A program made the translations under genes and the position numbers. DNA of 64,000 nt, taken from assembly GCF_000208745.1 (NCBI RefSeq), contig NC_030857.1:12033986-12097985 (forward strand), read 5' to 3'. The stretch comes from Theobroma cacao. Its lineage: Eukaryota; Streptophyta; Magnoliopsida; Malvales; Malvaceae. The notes under the pieces were generated by a model, which worked only from the letters and a program-made list of their open reading frames with translations, searched no databases and was not told the DNA's origin. Below, in pieces: positions 46,150 to 58,829 of this stretch. How positions within the stretch are numbered: the stretch's first letter is position 1; each line of letters starts with the position of its first letter.

Positions 46150-46645
46150 AAGTAAGTAAGGGCCAACATGTGAAGTGAAAAAGAGAAGGAAAAAGACAAA
46201 AGAGAAAAGAAAAGAAAAAAAAAGGAGAGAAAAAAAAAAGTTAAGTCGGCATTGGAAGAAGGAAAAGGGAGCAAATACAAGAAAGAGAGAAGAAAGAAGA
46301 AGAAAGAGAAAAAGAATGAAAAAAAAAAGAAAGAGAAGAAAGAGAGTGGGGACCCGAGGGAGAGAAAGGAGAAGGAAAGAAAAGAGAGAGGGGGAGCGGC
46401 ATCTCAGGGAGAAGAAAAAGAAAGAGAAAAAGAAAAAGAAGGAGAAAGGGAGCAACGACGTTGAGGAGAAGAAAGAGAGGGAAGGAATAAGAATGAAAAA
46501 GAAGAAGAAAGAGAGAGGAAACAGCAATGGTGCCGGAGAAGAAAGAGGAAGAAGAGAAAAGAAGAAAGAAAAAGAGAAAGTGAAACGTCGGTTGGAAGGA
46601 AAATCGACAGCAAGGGGAGAAAGAGAAAAAAAAAACTAAAAGGAA
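46150..46645 (+). repeat. Purine-rich tract of about 490 bases
   Basis: Almost only A and G on the plus strand (AAAAGAAG, GAGAAAGAG type units), with scattered pyrimidines. The 154-codon Lys/Glu/Arg-rich frame in it is a composition effect. It lies at the start of LTR-E, where a promoter or leader would be expected. Confidence 0.85.
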
Positions 46646-46851
46646 AAGAGAATAGCTAAATACATGCGTGAAATAATAGCGAAGTAGTGTTCCGCTATTG
46701 TGAGGTGAGTGGGTACCAAATTTTAAAACTATATTCCTATAACATATTATATATGTTACACTTGATAGTTGACGAAATTGTGGACAGCATGAGTTGGTAG
46801 AAAGCCTGAGGTTGTTTGTGTTTATGACAAGGATTTTAAATTCATTTTTTA

Positions 46852-46883
<32 letters not shown>

Positions 46884-47254
46884 CTACATGCTTTTAAATA
46901 CAGGGAAACAAACCTTTGACTGGCTTTTCACTTCAAAATCGTACCTTGCAAGTTTGTGTGATGTTTAGGCCAATGGCCTTTTGTATTGATTCATAGAATT
47001 TGATGATAACTTATCTATTTCACGTAGCATGCTGATTTGGTAAATATACCATGCTTTGAGATAAAATATGCACAACATTGATTTGTGATTATATTTTGTA
47101 CAAACTATTATGTTTTGCAAATGTATTAAATTGCAATGATTTTTATTTGAACGTGATTGAGATATGCTGGGTAGGACCTGTTACTACACCAGGTCAAGTG
47201 TGATCTTTGTGCACAAAGTAGTAATTGTCGATTATTGATATTTAATTTAAAAAT

Positions 47255-47502
47255 GGGGACTTGAGGCCCTGATTTATATGGTGGCGTGGGTAGTTCCCAC
47301 GAGTAGGTAAAGGGGGACCCGAAGCCCCAATTTATATGGTGGCGTGGGTAGTTCCCACGAGTAGGTAAAAAGGGACCTGAAGCTCGGATTTATATATAGT
47401 GACGTGGGCAGTTCCCACGAGTAGGTAAAGGGGGACCTGAAACCTCGATTTATATATGGTGACGTGGGCAGTTCCCATGAGTAGGTAAAGAAGGACCTGA
47501 AG
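47255..47502 (+). repeat. 58-60-base tandem repeat, more than four copies, with internal stem
   Basis: Units begin near 47255, 47313, 47371, 47431 and 47491, each with GGGACCTGAAGC, GATTTATATGGTG and CGTGGGTAGTTCCCACG. The last is a six-base stem around TAGTT. The array is split by solo LTR-D; its fifth unit continues at 50490-50520. Confidence 0.92.
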
Positions 47503-50489
47503 TGTCAAGACCCGGAACTCCCATCGAGCCCGTGACAATCGCCGCGACGTCCCGATAAGCACTCATTACCCCGAATGCCGATCGAAACCCCGCAAGGCTT
47601 AGCATTAACTTTCGCATCTCTCCGTTGAGCGACAGTTATTAAATCTCACATTTCAAGAAAACATAAGTTGTTTCCAACTCAAAACAATAAAATATTATTT
47701 TCTAGCTCATTGGGGCATTTTCATCATTTTTTTTTTTGAAATTTCAAAATCTGAAAAAAATGTAATATGTAAGTGGAAACACATATTTCATGATTTAAAT
47801 TAAATTTTGAAGTCTAAAACATTCGTTTAAAGTAAAATTATAGCTATTTGAATATAATAAAAATATTAAATAAAATATTCTATTTTCTTAAAACACAATA
47901 TTTTCAAAGTCTTCCTAAAATAACTTTTGTAGCGTAAGAGTAAAATAAATTTATTCATATAGTAACAAAGATAATTAAAGTATGAAATTTCATTTACAGT
48001 GACACGTGGACCCCCAACTAACCAAGAAGGTGTAGAGCTACGAACCCTTACTTCCTATGATGCAACTCCGAGATTAATTCTCGTCTTAATCAACTATCAA
48101 CAAACTGTCCTGAGCCTGAAAAATGGATAGGAAGAGGGGTGAGATTATGATTACATAATCCCAGTGAGTAAACAATTACCATCAAAAGCATATAAAGCCG
48201 AGTAGATAGAGACAATATAAAAACATTATATCTCAATAATGTTCATAACACAAAATTCGTTTCAATTTATACCAAATAATTTCTTTTCATCAAAATTTTC
48301 CGGCTTATGAATTTCTTAAACTTGACCTCTGCCAGAATCATTCTCGCGGGTACCTTCGTCAAGGTATCCCACTGAGACCACCAAGGCTGTTCAATGACCC
48401 ATACCTATAAACATGTTTTCACATCTAACACACAGCCGTTCCTTGGCATTGGCTAAGTCTCACTCTCACGTGGTGGCCCGAACGTGAGGTGCACTCAAAT
48501 CATACCTCAGGAGATACTTTAGCCAACATCTCTCCCCGGAGGTAAATATATAATTGAGTTACCGTGCTCCTATCATAGGCAGTCCACGAAAACCCCCACC
48601 ACTGCAGTGACCATTTAATATACCACCAGACCCATAAAATTTTCAGTAGCATAATATAGTGAATAAAATTTAATCCAGTCTACCGAGACCAATCCAAAAT
48701 TGTTCATATATTTCATGCCAACCCCAAAAATTTAGCCATCATGCTACCATAGTATCATAAGCCCCAATTTCAATAACATATAAAATCATAAATTTCAACA
48801 CAGTCTCCATATACTCAATTTTCCCAAAACAATATTTGATTTCAAAACCAGTATAAATATCATTTTTATGAAAAAACCATTTTAATTGGAAAACATAATA
48901 TTTTATAATTTAAACTCACCATTCAATAAAAGCATTAAACAAGTATAATTACTCTAGATATTTAAGACGATAAATTGTCCACTCACAGTTCTAGGAGTCG
49001 ATGTACTCCTAATCCCAGTCTTCAAGCACAATCTCTGTACTTTTACTAGTGTAATTTGCTCACCACCTATCCACAATGTATAATACATAATTCACCACAT
49101 CAATGCTTGACCATTATAAAATCAATTTAGGCTCTGTATATATGCATGATATGATATACAACTTATCCGACTACTGCTTAAATGCGGTGCTGACCTAATT
49201 CGGCCTATTACCCAATTAAATCGATATACGCGTCCGTTTAAACTCCAAATTAATTTTTTTCAGTTTCTATACCTCAATTGCACCCAAATTGACTTAATGT
49301 CCCTCAGTGTGGTGCAAATTATCAGTCTCGATAGCAAATTACGAAAATACCCCTAATGGGTAAAAATTCATATTTTTGCTCCGAAAATTCCCATTATTTT
49401 TCTAGACTCATAATTCATCATTATTCATCATAATTCCTCAAACAAACATCAAGATCATCAGCCAATATTCCCCTAGAAAATTCAGCCAATAATGGTAATG
49501 GAGGAAAATGAATTCTTTTCTTGTTGTTTTGTTTCTAAATATGCTAAACTAACTTAAAACACTAACATAACTTAAAATCAAATTAATCTAACAATTTTCT
49601 CTCTCCTAACCCATTTTTCAGAATTGAATTCATCATAATAACTCAATATTCAACCATGGAAATCAAGAACAAAAGCATGGGTAAGCTAGGTATCAAGGAG
49701 AACAAAAGAAATTCTAACTTACCTAGCTTGTTTCCTTGATTTTTTCACTTTTTCTTTGGATTTTCACCTAGGTTTTCTTGTTTTTCCCTTTGTTCTTCCT
49801 CTCTTTCTCTCTCTTCCTTGCTTGGCCGGCTATATGAAGAAAATGGGCTGATTTTATGCCTTTTTATAAAGAAACAATAAAATAATAAAGGTATGACACA
49901 TGGTATTTTCTTATTGGTCCATTTTTAAAATTTTAAAATTTTAATCCTTTTTATCTCCACCACACAATTAGTCAATAGTCAAAATGAGGATAAAGGAAGA
50001 CCATGTGCTGGAAAAATATCCTGGTGGTGGAAAATTACAATTTTGCCCTTGGGGTGGCAAAATTACCATTTTACCCTTTTACTCCAAATTATACCGAAAT
50101 TAAAATTTTTTACTTTTAAACCTCAAATCTTACTCCAATAAGTCAAATTATACTCCAATAAGTCAAATGGGGCCAAAAAAATCTTTTCTAAAATTCTCAT
50201 TTTATCCCCAAGTGACAAATGACCATTTTACCCCTAGATAGCGAAAATTTCAGTTTGACTCCAAATTGATCCTCGAACTCTGAATCATCATATTAAACCA
50301 TTCTAGACTTTAAAATTCTTAATTTCATCTTAAAATTTCTATTTGAACTAGTTCGAGGCTTAATCGACTTAATGATACCATTAGGGGCAATATCGTCTTT
50401 CAACGATTTTCTCAAACTTCCTAAATATGTAACCATTCTATTAAGCATGTAAATGACATCGTAATTATTTTATAAAACAGGGATTGACA
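47503..50489 (-). mobile_element. Solo LTR-D, complete
   Basis: A 2987-base LTR. The plus strand reads TGTCAAGACCC at 47503 and GGGATTGACA at 50489, with TGAAG duplicated at 47498-47502 and 50490-50494. It matches the window-start LTR in reverse. Donor 2 on the minus strand is GTGAGTGGACAATT (48986-48973) and its partner AATTGTTTACTCAC (48177-48164) pairs over 14 bases. The acceptor TTTTTCAG ends at 48116. Confidence 0.95.
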
Positions 50490-51323
50490 TGAAGTCCCGA
50501 TTTATATATAGTGGCGTGGATATTTGAGAGAGTGAGCCTAAGGGCTATACTTAACCTACCCGAAGATAATGCTCACTTGTGGATTTTTATTTCACTATGC
50601 ATGGCATTAACACTTGAAATTTTTATTTAATGACAAGTGAAATTTACATATTAATTAGTGATCAATTATTTCACCTTTTTATATTTGAGACTCTTCATTT
50701 TTTACTTGTCATTGAATTTAATGTTGATTGGATGTTAGGGTTGAAAGATTTTCTAGTACCTTAAATACAACTGTTTTCATATATGTTTACTTGTGAATTA
50801 TTATTTTTAAGAATTACAAGTTATAAAAATCAAAATTTCTCAAATTTATGGAATGTATTTTCTACGCTTACTCTTGGGTTTATAAACATTCTACCTTTAT
50901 GTTTGTTTCCCCTCCTCGCCTGCTCACAAGGTCGATGATGTTCACTGAGTCTGAGACTCACACCCCTCTTATTTCCTCTTTTTGTAGATAAAGATCAATT
51001 TAACATGTATTCATTGATGCGTACAAACCACCGTAAAGTAGGCAAAGGCATCTCCTAACCCCGCTCTGAGTTGCTCCGCTGTTTAAGGTTGTGTCGGAAC
51101 AAAATTGCTAGATGTTAAAAATGTTGTTAACTCATAAACGTGAATTGTTATTATTTTGAATGAAGTAGATAGTAGTTTAATCATTAATATTTGCTTACGC
51201 ACGTGATTATATGTATTTAATCAATCTAGCAGAAGTCTTAAATGAGGCTTGTTCGGGACTAAGCGAAAATCCCTCAGAAGTCTCAAACGCTGGTAGCGAC
51301 CAAGGAGGGGTTGTTACAGAAAC

Positions 51324-52209
51324 CATTTTAAAAAAAAATGTAAAAAACAAATCTACTTTGAAATTGTTGGAATCTATACACGAAAAGATAAAGAAGAACA
51401 CACAAAGAAATAATAGAGATTTAACAGTTAACAACAAAAAGAAATAAGAAAGATATTTGAATTTGAAAACCGATTAGAAAGATGTTATGGAAGGCATTAA
51501 CTTTAAAGTAAATTTTCATTGCTATCTCGATGCAAATAGCAATCGATGATGTTTTACTCCTAAGATACAATGAATCATTCAAGGATCTTTTAATATGCAC
51601 TCAAATAGAAAATCTAGTTAACTTATAAATGTCTTGACTGCTCTTGAAGGAATTTTAGAATGAAAAAGAATAGAGTTTTTGGAAACACAGAATGCTTAGA
51701 ATGAATTTTTCATAAAGAAGGGATGGGTATTTATAAATAGTGAACCATCACCAATGTGCCTCTTCATTATACAGACATTTATTCATGAAGTGAATAAATG
51801 TATCATTCTAAAGAAACATGCCTTTCTACAATCAAAGGTTATACCTCTCCCAATAAACACATTAAATTTTGAATCACCAAAAATAAAATAAGGATTAAAA
51901 AGCCAATAGAAAGATTAAGAAATTCTCTATCCATAAGAATAGGTGATGCACTAAAATGTGAAAAAGTAAGAATTGTAAGATTTTAAAAGAGAAAACAATT
52001 CGAAGTAGTAGAGGCCAAAAGGAAGAATGCATGTTCTGCCTTAGAAGTAAGATTTTGCTTTTCTTTTTGGTATCTTACTACCATGTGCTTAAGTTGGATC
52101 TCTTGAGTATAGGTCCTAGTACATGTAGAAGGGTTTTCTTGCACGCAGGTCTTTTATGCATAAGAGGGTTGACATGTGGGTCTCCAACGTGCAAGAGGGC
52201 TTGAACGTG
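51324..52209 (-). repeat. Copia leader and part of 5' LTR
   Basis: Upstream of the gag ATG (51326) the minus strand ends an LTR with GATTCCAACA (plus-strand TGTTGGAATC at 51367), the usual terminus of copia LTRs. A TATA-like TATTTATAAATA lies near 51727-51738. The LTR start is not seen: the Athila LTR interrupts at 52210, and the remainder may lie right of 59107. No standard TGGTATCAGAGC primer site is present, so the border is tentative. Confidence 0.55.
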
Positions 52210-53648
52210 TGATAATTCTATTTTATAGAATTATTTTGGTCAAATTTTGTTTTTAAATATTAGCTAAGTCTTTAATTTTTAATTATAATTTACTTATTTT
52301 TAGTTATTTTTATAATTAGTTTATTTTTAAGTGAGTTATTTTAATTTTATGTTATTTCTTTGAATTTGGTTATTATTTATTAGTTTTTATATTTTTCGTA
52401 GGAACTAAAAGAATTGGGCTTAATTTCGGAAAATAAGGTGTTGAAAGAACTAGAAGTTTGCTTGCATATACTTTAGTGTTTTAGCCATAACTTACGCTAC
52501 AAAACTCCAAATGATACGATTCTTAAATCATTGGAAATCTAAGAGATAGAGCTAAAACTTTTATGAAGATTACTTTACCAATTTCTGCATTGAAGATAAA
52601 GAAAATCACATCGAAAAAAGGTTGGATGTATTGTAATGGGAATGAAAATTTTTAAAGGCTAACAATTGATTTTTTGGGCCTCTCATTACACTTTTAAGCC
52701 CAATTAAATCATAGGCCAACTGAGGGAACTAGAGGTTAAGTTTATTAGTGTAAATAGGATATTTTAAAGAACATTAGGTTAGACAACTTTTGGAGATTCA
52801 AGAAGTTAGAAGTTGAGGCTGAAACTTGGAGAGCAAGGGGGCAATATTTGTTTGTTTTCTTCCTTGGCTTTTATTTTTCTTGTTTCTCTCAATGGTTAAA
52901 ATTATTATAATGTTATTTGTCTTTGCAATCATCAGTAGCTAATTTTCTTTTTCTAGGATTGCAATTGTACTTACATGTAATCTAAATTTTTAATCTCTTT
53001 CTTGCTTATCTTTAATGATATTTGAATTTTTTATTTCAATTTGTTCTCAACGCTTTTAACTGCTTGGCCACCAACTAAATTGATTTCGGAACCTAAACAA
53101 ACTTGGGAAAGGGAGTTTAGTGTAGACTGTAGACTAAAATTGGGATAGCATATGATCATATTAATTGATTTACGTATAAGATAGGGATATACCTATAGGC
53201 CATATGGAACCAGATTAGAGCATGAACTTAATGAATTTATTTTATTTTCAATTCACATTGGGATATAGTGTTTTGGTTAAAATAGATATTTTTATAAGAT
53301 GAGTTGAGAGACCATTATAACTTTAAGTTAGCAATTCAACCCATTAAATTAAGTTAAGGAAGAGGGGTAATATTTGATGAGGTGTGAGGGATATTGTAAT
53401 CCTGGGCTTTTTTTATTTGATATTTACTTAAGTTATTATTATTTTAATTTTTCTTAGTTTAAATTTTGGTTAAGTATTTTTAGTTAGTTAATTTAGTTAT
53501 TTGATATTGATTGTTTGGATAAGATTAAATTGTTCTAATTTTAGTACTTAGTAAAATTTTAGATCAGTTCTTTGTGGGATCAATACTCTGCTTGCTTATA
53601 TACTATCTATTTTATATGTATACTTGTGTAGTAGAACTTTAACTGACA
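52210..53648 (+). repeat. Athila 5' LTR (plus strand)
   Basis: A 1439-base LTR, TGATAATTCTAT to TTTAACTGACA, homologous to 19568-18120. It has a TTGCAATTGTA region and long AT-rich runs but no gene. Confidence 0.92.
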
Positions 53649-53654
53649 AGTTTT

Positions 53655-53672
53655 TGGTGCTATTTTCAGGGA
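53655..53672 (+). promoter_or_regulatory. Athila primer-binding site (decayed)
   Basis: TGGTGCTATTTTCAGGGA, seven bases after the LTR, resembling the tRNA-Asp type site with several changes. Confidence 0.65.
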
Positions 53673-53789
53673 CTTGTTTCTAAAATTTATACTAATACTA
53701 ATACCAAGCAATTTAGTCTTACTTTAAATTTTATTTTCCTTGTTTTAGTATTAGATTTTGTTTGCTTGCAGATATCTTTGGTCATTGTA

Positions 53790-55520
53790 TGCAAAGAAGA
53801 AACAACTTGAATGTTGTTCCTTTTGATCCTAAGATAGAAAGAACTTTTAGAGGACGTCGAAGGGAGAATTTGCAAGTTGTAGCTTTAAATCAAACAATAA
53901 TAACAATGGCAATAATGCCATTAATCTGGTTCTCGAAGCAAATAGAGCGCTGCGACATTATGTTGTTCCACTTTTGCAAGGTTTGCTCCCAAGCATTAGG
54001 AGACCTTTCATCAATGCAAATAATTTCAAACTTAAACCAGCTTACATTCAGATGATTTAGTCTTCAGTCCAGTTTGGTGGGTTACCTAGTGATGATCCTA
54101 ATTCTCATTTGGTAAATTTCTTAGAGATTTTCGATACCTTTAATTACAATGGAATAACTAATAAAACTATTAGATTGAGACTGTTTCTGTTTTCTCTTAG
54201 GGATAAAACAAAAAGCTGGCTTAATTCACTGCCCAATGGGTGTATCACTACATGGGAAGACTTGGCTCAAAAGTTTATAGCAAACTTTTTTCTGCTTGCT
54301 AAGACTGCAAAGATGAGGAATGATATCACCTTGTTCACACAATTTGATGGTGAGTCTTTGTATGAAGCTTGGGAAAGGTTTAAAGAGCTACTGAAAAGAT
54401 TTCCACATCATGGGATTCCTTATTAGTTACAAGTTCAGACATTCTACAATGGGCTGGTTTGGTCAATAAAAACCATAATTAATGCTGCTACTGGTGGGGC
54501 ATTAATGAGTAAAAATGCTGCAAATGCTTAGAATTTGTAAGAAGAGATGGCCTCAAATAATTATCAGTGGCCTTCACAAAGGTCTGGTTTGAGAAAAGCT
54601 ATTGGAGCTTATGAAATTGATGCACTTAGCACCTTAACTGCTCAAGTGGCTGCACTGTCCAAGAAGTTTGACACAGTGGGAGTCCATGCAGTTCAAAATT
54701 CATTTGTAGTTTATGAGATGTGTGGAGACGGCCATTCAAATTATCAATGTCCATACAATTCTAAATCAGTTCAATTTGCTAGGAACTTCAATAGATAGCA
54801 GAATAACCCTTATTTCAATACTTATAATCTTAGTTGGAGAAACCACCCTAACTTTTCATGGAACAACAATGCAGGGCCTTCAAATTCAAAACCCATCATG
54901 CCTCATGGTTTTCAATAACAAGCTAGACCACAAATTCCTAAAAACAAGTCCCAATTGGAAGAACTTTTCTTACAATATATATTCAAGATTGATGCTATAA
55001 TTCAAAGTCAATGAGCCTCTTTGAGAAATCTTGAGATCTAAGTGAGACAGCTTGCAAACTCCATCAATAATAGACCTTAAGGTTCCTTATCCAGTGACAC
55101 ATAAATTAATCCTAAAAGTAAGCAATCAATTTAAGGAGTGGAAAAGAGATTGAGGGGGTTAATGAAAAAGTAATTGAAGCTGAGAATGAACATGTTGATA
55201 AGAAAGGGATGTATGAGAAAGAAATTGAAGTTGAATAGAAAGAATATGGAAAGGCTAAAAATCAAGGAACTTCTCAAGTTATCCATCCTCCACCACCTTT
55301 TCCCCAAAAACTCCAAAAGCAAAAGCTTGAAAAGGAATTTCAAAAGTTCATCAATGTCTTCAAGAAATTACACATAAATATTCCTTTTGTTGAAGCTTTG
55401 GAACAAATGCCTAGTTATGTCAAGTTTTTTAAGGACATCCTCTCCAAAAAGAAAAGGCTAGGTGAGTTTGAAACTGTCTCCTTTACAAAAAGAGTGTATT
55501 GCAATTCTCCAAAGTAAATT
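53790..55520 (+). pseudogene. Athila gag (broken, plus strand)
   Basis: The N-terminal part is out of frame (53790-54055). The capsid domain (54109-54426) reads FLEIFDTFNYNG, LFLFSLRDKTKSWLNSLP and DGESLYEAWERFKELL. The zinc-knuckle region (54547-54798) has YEMCGDGHSNYQC, where the first Cys of CCHC has become Tyr. The Lys-rich end (55140-55440) continues with stops. Frame changes occur at about 54426, 54540, 54800 and 55000. Confidence 0.87.
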
Positions 55521-57056
55521 GCCATCAAAACTCAAAGATCCAAGTAGTTTCACAATCCTTTGCACTATTGGTAATTTAATTTTTGCAAAAGCCTTGAGTG
55601 ATTTAGGTGCAAGTATCAATTTAATGCCTTGGTCAATTTTTGAGAAACTTAGTTTGGGGGAATGCAAACCCACTTTTGTTACTTTGCAATTGGTTGATCG
55701 TTCTTATGTGCACCCAAGGGGAATTATTGAATATGTTCTTGTCAAGGTAGATAAATTTATTTTTCTAGTTGATTTTATAATTCTTGACATGGAAGACAAT
55801 AGGCGAATTCCAATCATCCTTGGCAGACCCTTCTTAGCAACTGTTAGAGCTTGGATTGATGTTGAAAAAGGATAGCTCACTTTAAGAGTTCAAGACCAAC
55901 TGGTAACATTTAATATTTTCAAAGCTTTAAAATTGCCTGTGACATTTGAAGACTACTTTTCTATGAATGTGGTAAATAACTTTACACAAGATGTTTTCTT
56001 AGAAGAAAATCCCAATGATCCTCTTAAAGCATGTTTAGTTACTAATTCTGACAAGGATGATGATGACTTTATTGAATATTCAAATTTGTTAAATGCTCAC
56101 TTCAGACTTATAACTAATCATCAATATAAGTCTTTAGTTCTTTGATGCCAGCTTCTAAGCCCTTCATTGAGGAACCACTTACTTTGGAACTCAAATCTCT
56201 ACCTACACACTTGAGGTATGCTTTACTTAGAAAATCTTCTACTCTTCTAGTTATTATTTCTGCCTCTCTTACTAACATGCAAGAGGAGAAGTTATTGAGG
56301 ACACTTAAAGAATTCAAGAAAACAATTAGGTGGACCATAGCTGATATTAAGGGAATTAGCCATTCTTTTTGCATGCACAAAATTCGCCTTAAGGAAAATC
56401 ACAAAGCTACAATTGAACAACAAAGAAGATTAAATCCCATCATGAAAGAAGTGGTCAAGAAAGAAATCATCAAGTGTTTGGATGCTGGAATAATTTATCC
56501 TATTTCTGATAACTCATGGGTAAGTCTAGTTCAATGTGTTCTTAAGAAAAAGGGAATGACTGTGGTTGCCAATGACAATAATGTGCTCATTCCAACAAGA
56601 ACTATGACTGGATGGAGAGTGTGCATGTATTACCACAAGCTCAACAAAGCTACAAGGAAAGATCACTTCCCTCTTCCATTCATTGATCAAATGTTGGATC
56701 GTCTAATTGGTAAGGAATATTATTGTTTTCTAGATGGTTATTTTGGTTATAACCAAATTGCTATTGCTTTTGAAGATCAAGAAAAGACTACATTTACTTG
56801 TCCTTATGGCACCTTTTCTTTCAGAAAAATGCCATTTGGATTATGTAATGCACCTGCCACCTTTCAGAGATGTATGATAGCCAAATTCACAAACATAGTG
56901 GAGAAATGTTTGGAGGTATTTATGGATGATTTTTCTATTTTTGGAAATAATTTTGATTATTGTCTCTTAAATCTTGCTAAGGTACTCAAGAGATGTGAAG
57001 AAACATATTTAGTGCTTAACTAGGAGAAATGTCACTTCATGGTGCGAGAAGGTATT
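55462..57056 (+). pseudogene. Athila protease and RT (broken, plus strand)
   Basis: Protease has an intact DLGASINLMP active-site region near 55600 and IIDMEDxRRIPIILGRPFLAT-type sequence, with a stop at 55873. The linker frame 55933-56145 follows. RT is open from 56142 to 57023 (293 codons from its first ATG), with RVCMYYHKLNKA (the first catalytic-region Asp changed to Tyr), FLDGYFGYNQIAI, KMPFGLCNAPATF and FMDD. After a stop at 57021 it runs to EKCHFMVREGI and is cut by the LTR at 57057. Confidence 0.92.
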
Positions 57057-58829
57057 TGTCACGACCCAAATTCCAAGCCATGATCGGCACATGGACTCAA
57101 TGGACATAATACACTAAGCCCAAGTAAGCCTATTTATATAATCATGCTCATCCTCCCGTCAACTATTCTTACATTTACATCTCATAATCTCAACCCTTAA
57201 ATACTTTAATAGTAAGTTATAACAATAAAAAATTGCACTTACATTAGCCCAAAATAACATTAACCATTTCCACTCATGGTGGCTTTACCAATGTAAGGCA
57301 TACATATATGTACGTATTTACAAACAAACTTGACACTAGGCTTTCAACGAAGTGACCAAGGTGAAGGTGCGGCTACGGAATGCCAAGATACCTACCAAGG
57401 AGATGAAACTACATGGACATCTTGACCTAGGTTCCAACTACCTCTTGATCTGAAAACATAAAGTTGAAAACAGTGAGTACAAACTCAGTGAGTGAACATA
57501 AGAAGGGAACAAGCAATTGATAAGAAAAAAATTTAAGAAATCATGATGCACTTATTTTTAAAACATTGCAATTTAGTTAATTTTTATTAAAATCCCTCAT
57601 TAAACCCTTAATTGGTTAATCATTTGATGATGAAGGATCCATACATAACAAAGAATTTGAAGAATGAAAGCTTTAGTAACATTCAAGCAAGTCAAATGAA
57701 ATGACGGGTCCTCGTTATAGCGGAAAAGCATTCTCACTGGACGAGGGTTTCTCAACTGGCTGAGGGTTTTTCTCTAAAACCCCTTCTTTCAAACTTAATT
57801 AAATAAATTCCTTAATGTTGGGAGTCCATGATCAACTGTGGTGTTAATGAAAAGGAAAATGGGGTAGCAACCAAACAAAGTAGCATGTAGGACAGAAAGT
57901 TTCTCGCTGCAGCGAGACTTCATTCTTGCTACAGCAAGATTCAGGTGACAAAACAGAATGTTTCTCGCTGTAGTGAAATTTCATTCTCGTTGCAGCGAGT
58001 TACAGGTGGTAAAAATAGAATGTTTCTCGTTGCAGTGAGAAAGCATTCTCACTGCAGCAATAAGCAAGGCACCTAATAAAGAAAGACCTCATTTGCATTA
58101 AACATCCATTTGGTGTTGCAATAACATCAATTTGTAAATAAATGGAAATTTTCAAGATTCATCATGCCATACAATCACATATTATAATCAGGATCTTTCT
58201 ATTTGATATACATATACCTAAACATATATCAATTCGTATACCACCCCATCTCACCTAGCTCATGTGCATCCCCCCACATCGTGCACATAGCCAGAGTCAT
58301 CTTGTGCATCACCCCACATCATGCACAGTTAATGCCATTGTGTGCATCCCCCCATATCATGCACACGGACAATATTACCATCCATCTCCCTCACCACCGT
58401 CATCACCGGCAAGTGCACACTCCCCCGCACATCACGGTTGCATTTGTCACACAATGGTACCATTTATGACATAGTATATACATATATGTCAACATTATAC
58501 AAAAACATATGGTCATCACACTATCCATTTCATAACATAAAAACATTTCATAAAGGCTTGTTCCCGTGCGAGTTTTGAAGAAAAAACCAATAAAACGCTT
58601 TAGGGGATTCAATCAAACATACATGTGTATATCCCAAAACCTTTTTAATGCAAGTTCACTCACCGGTAATTGTTGAACCTTTAGTCGACTCTAACCTCCC
58701 TAATGGTCCAATTGGGGCTAAGGGGCCTCGTTGGAACCTATCACGCATGAAAACATCACAGCCAATCCAATTTACATTAATATCACTCTAAAAGCTATTT
58801 TCCAAATCGAGCCTTTCCTAAAGCATAAG
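57057..58829 (-). mobile_element. LTR-A-like LTR, truncated
   Basis: The plus strand starts TGTCACGACCC. It has a GTGAGTGAAC (57488-57497) and GTTCACTCAC (58654-58663) perfect complementary pair, a palindrome array including perfect TCTCGCTGCAGCGAGA at 57902-57917, and a CCCCCCACATCGTGCACA array at 58255-58440. Predicted exon 2 lies on the minus strand at about 58741-58664. The LTR's 5' third (promoter, hairpin, exon 1) is missing. It joins Athila LTR at about 58830 near GATGA, which is short homology between the two sides. Confidence 0.87.
58255..58440 (-). repeat. GTGCATCCCCCCACATCGTGCACA-like array
   Basis: About four units with the core CCCCCCACATCGTGCACA. A similar array lies at 28620-28790 in solo LTR-B (2). 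Short frames on both strands arise from it. Confidence 0.8.

Larger units (their letters stand above)
46127..51318 (+). mobile_element. Solo LTR-E, interrupted by solo LTR-D
   Basis: Begins TGTAACACCCCTC and ends GAGGGGTTGTTACA, an almost perfect inverted terminal match. The GAAAC duplication lies at 46122-46126 and 51319-51323. Net length is about 2200 bases without the solo LTR-D. It has a purine-rich leader (46170-46640), a donor-like GTGAGTGGG at 46705, a tandem repeat at 47255-47502 and an acceptor TTTTTGTAG ending at 50987. No internal region or coding part is present. Confidence 0.93.

Noticed and set aside
46175..46639. 154-codon Lys/Glu/Arg-rich frame
   Set aside because: Composition effect of the purine tract of LTR-E; it is low complexity, and the opposite strand is equally open.
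51211..51447. 78-codon frame across 51318
   Set aside because: It spans the border of LTR-E with copia leader and has no similarity.
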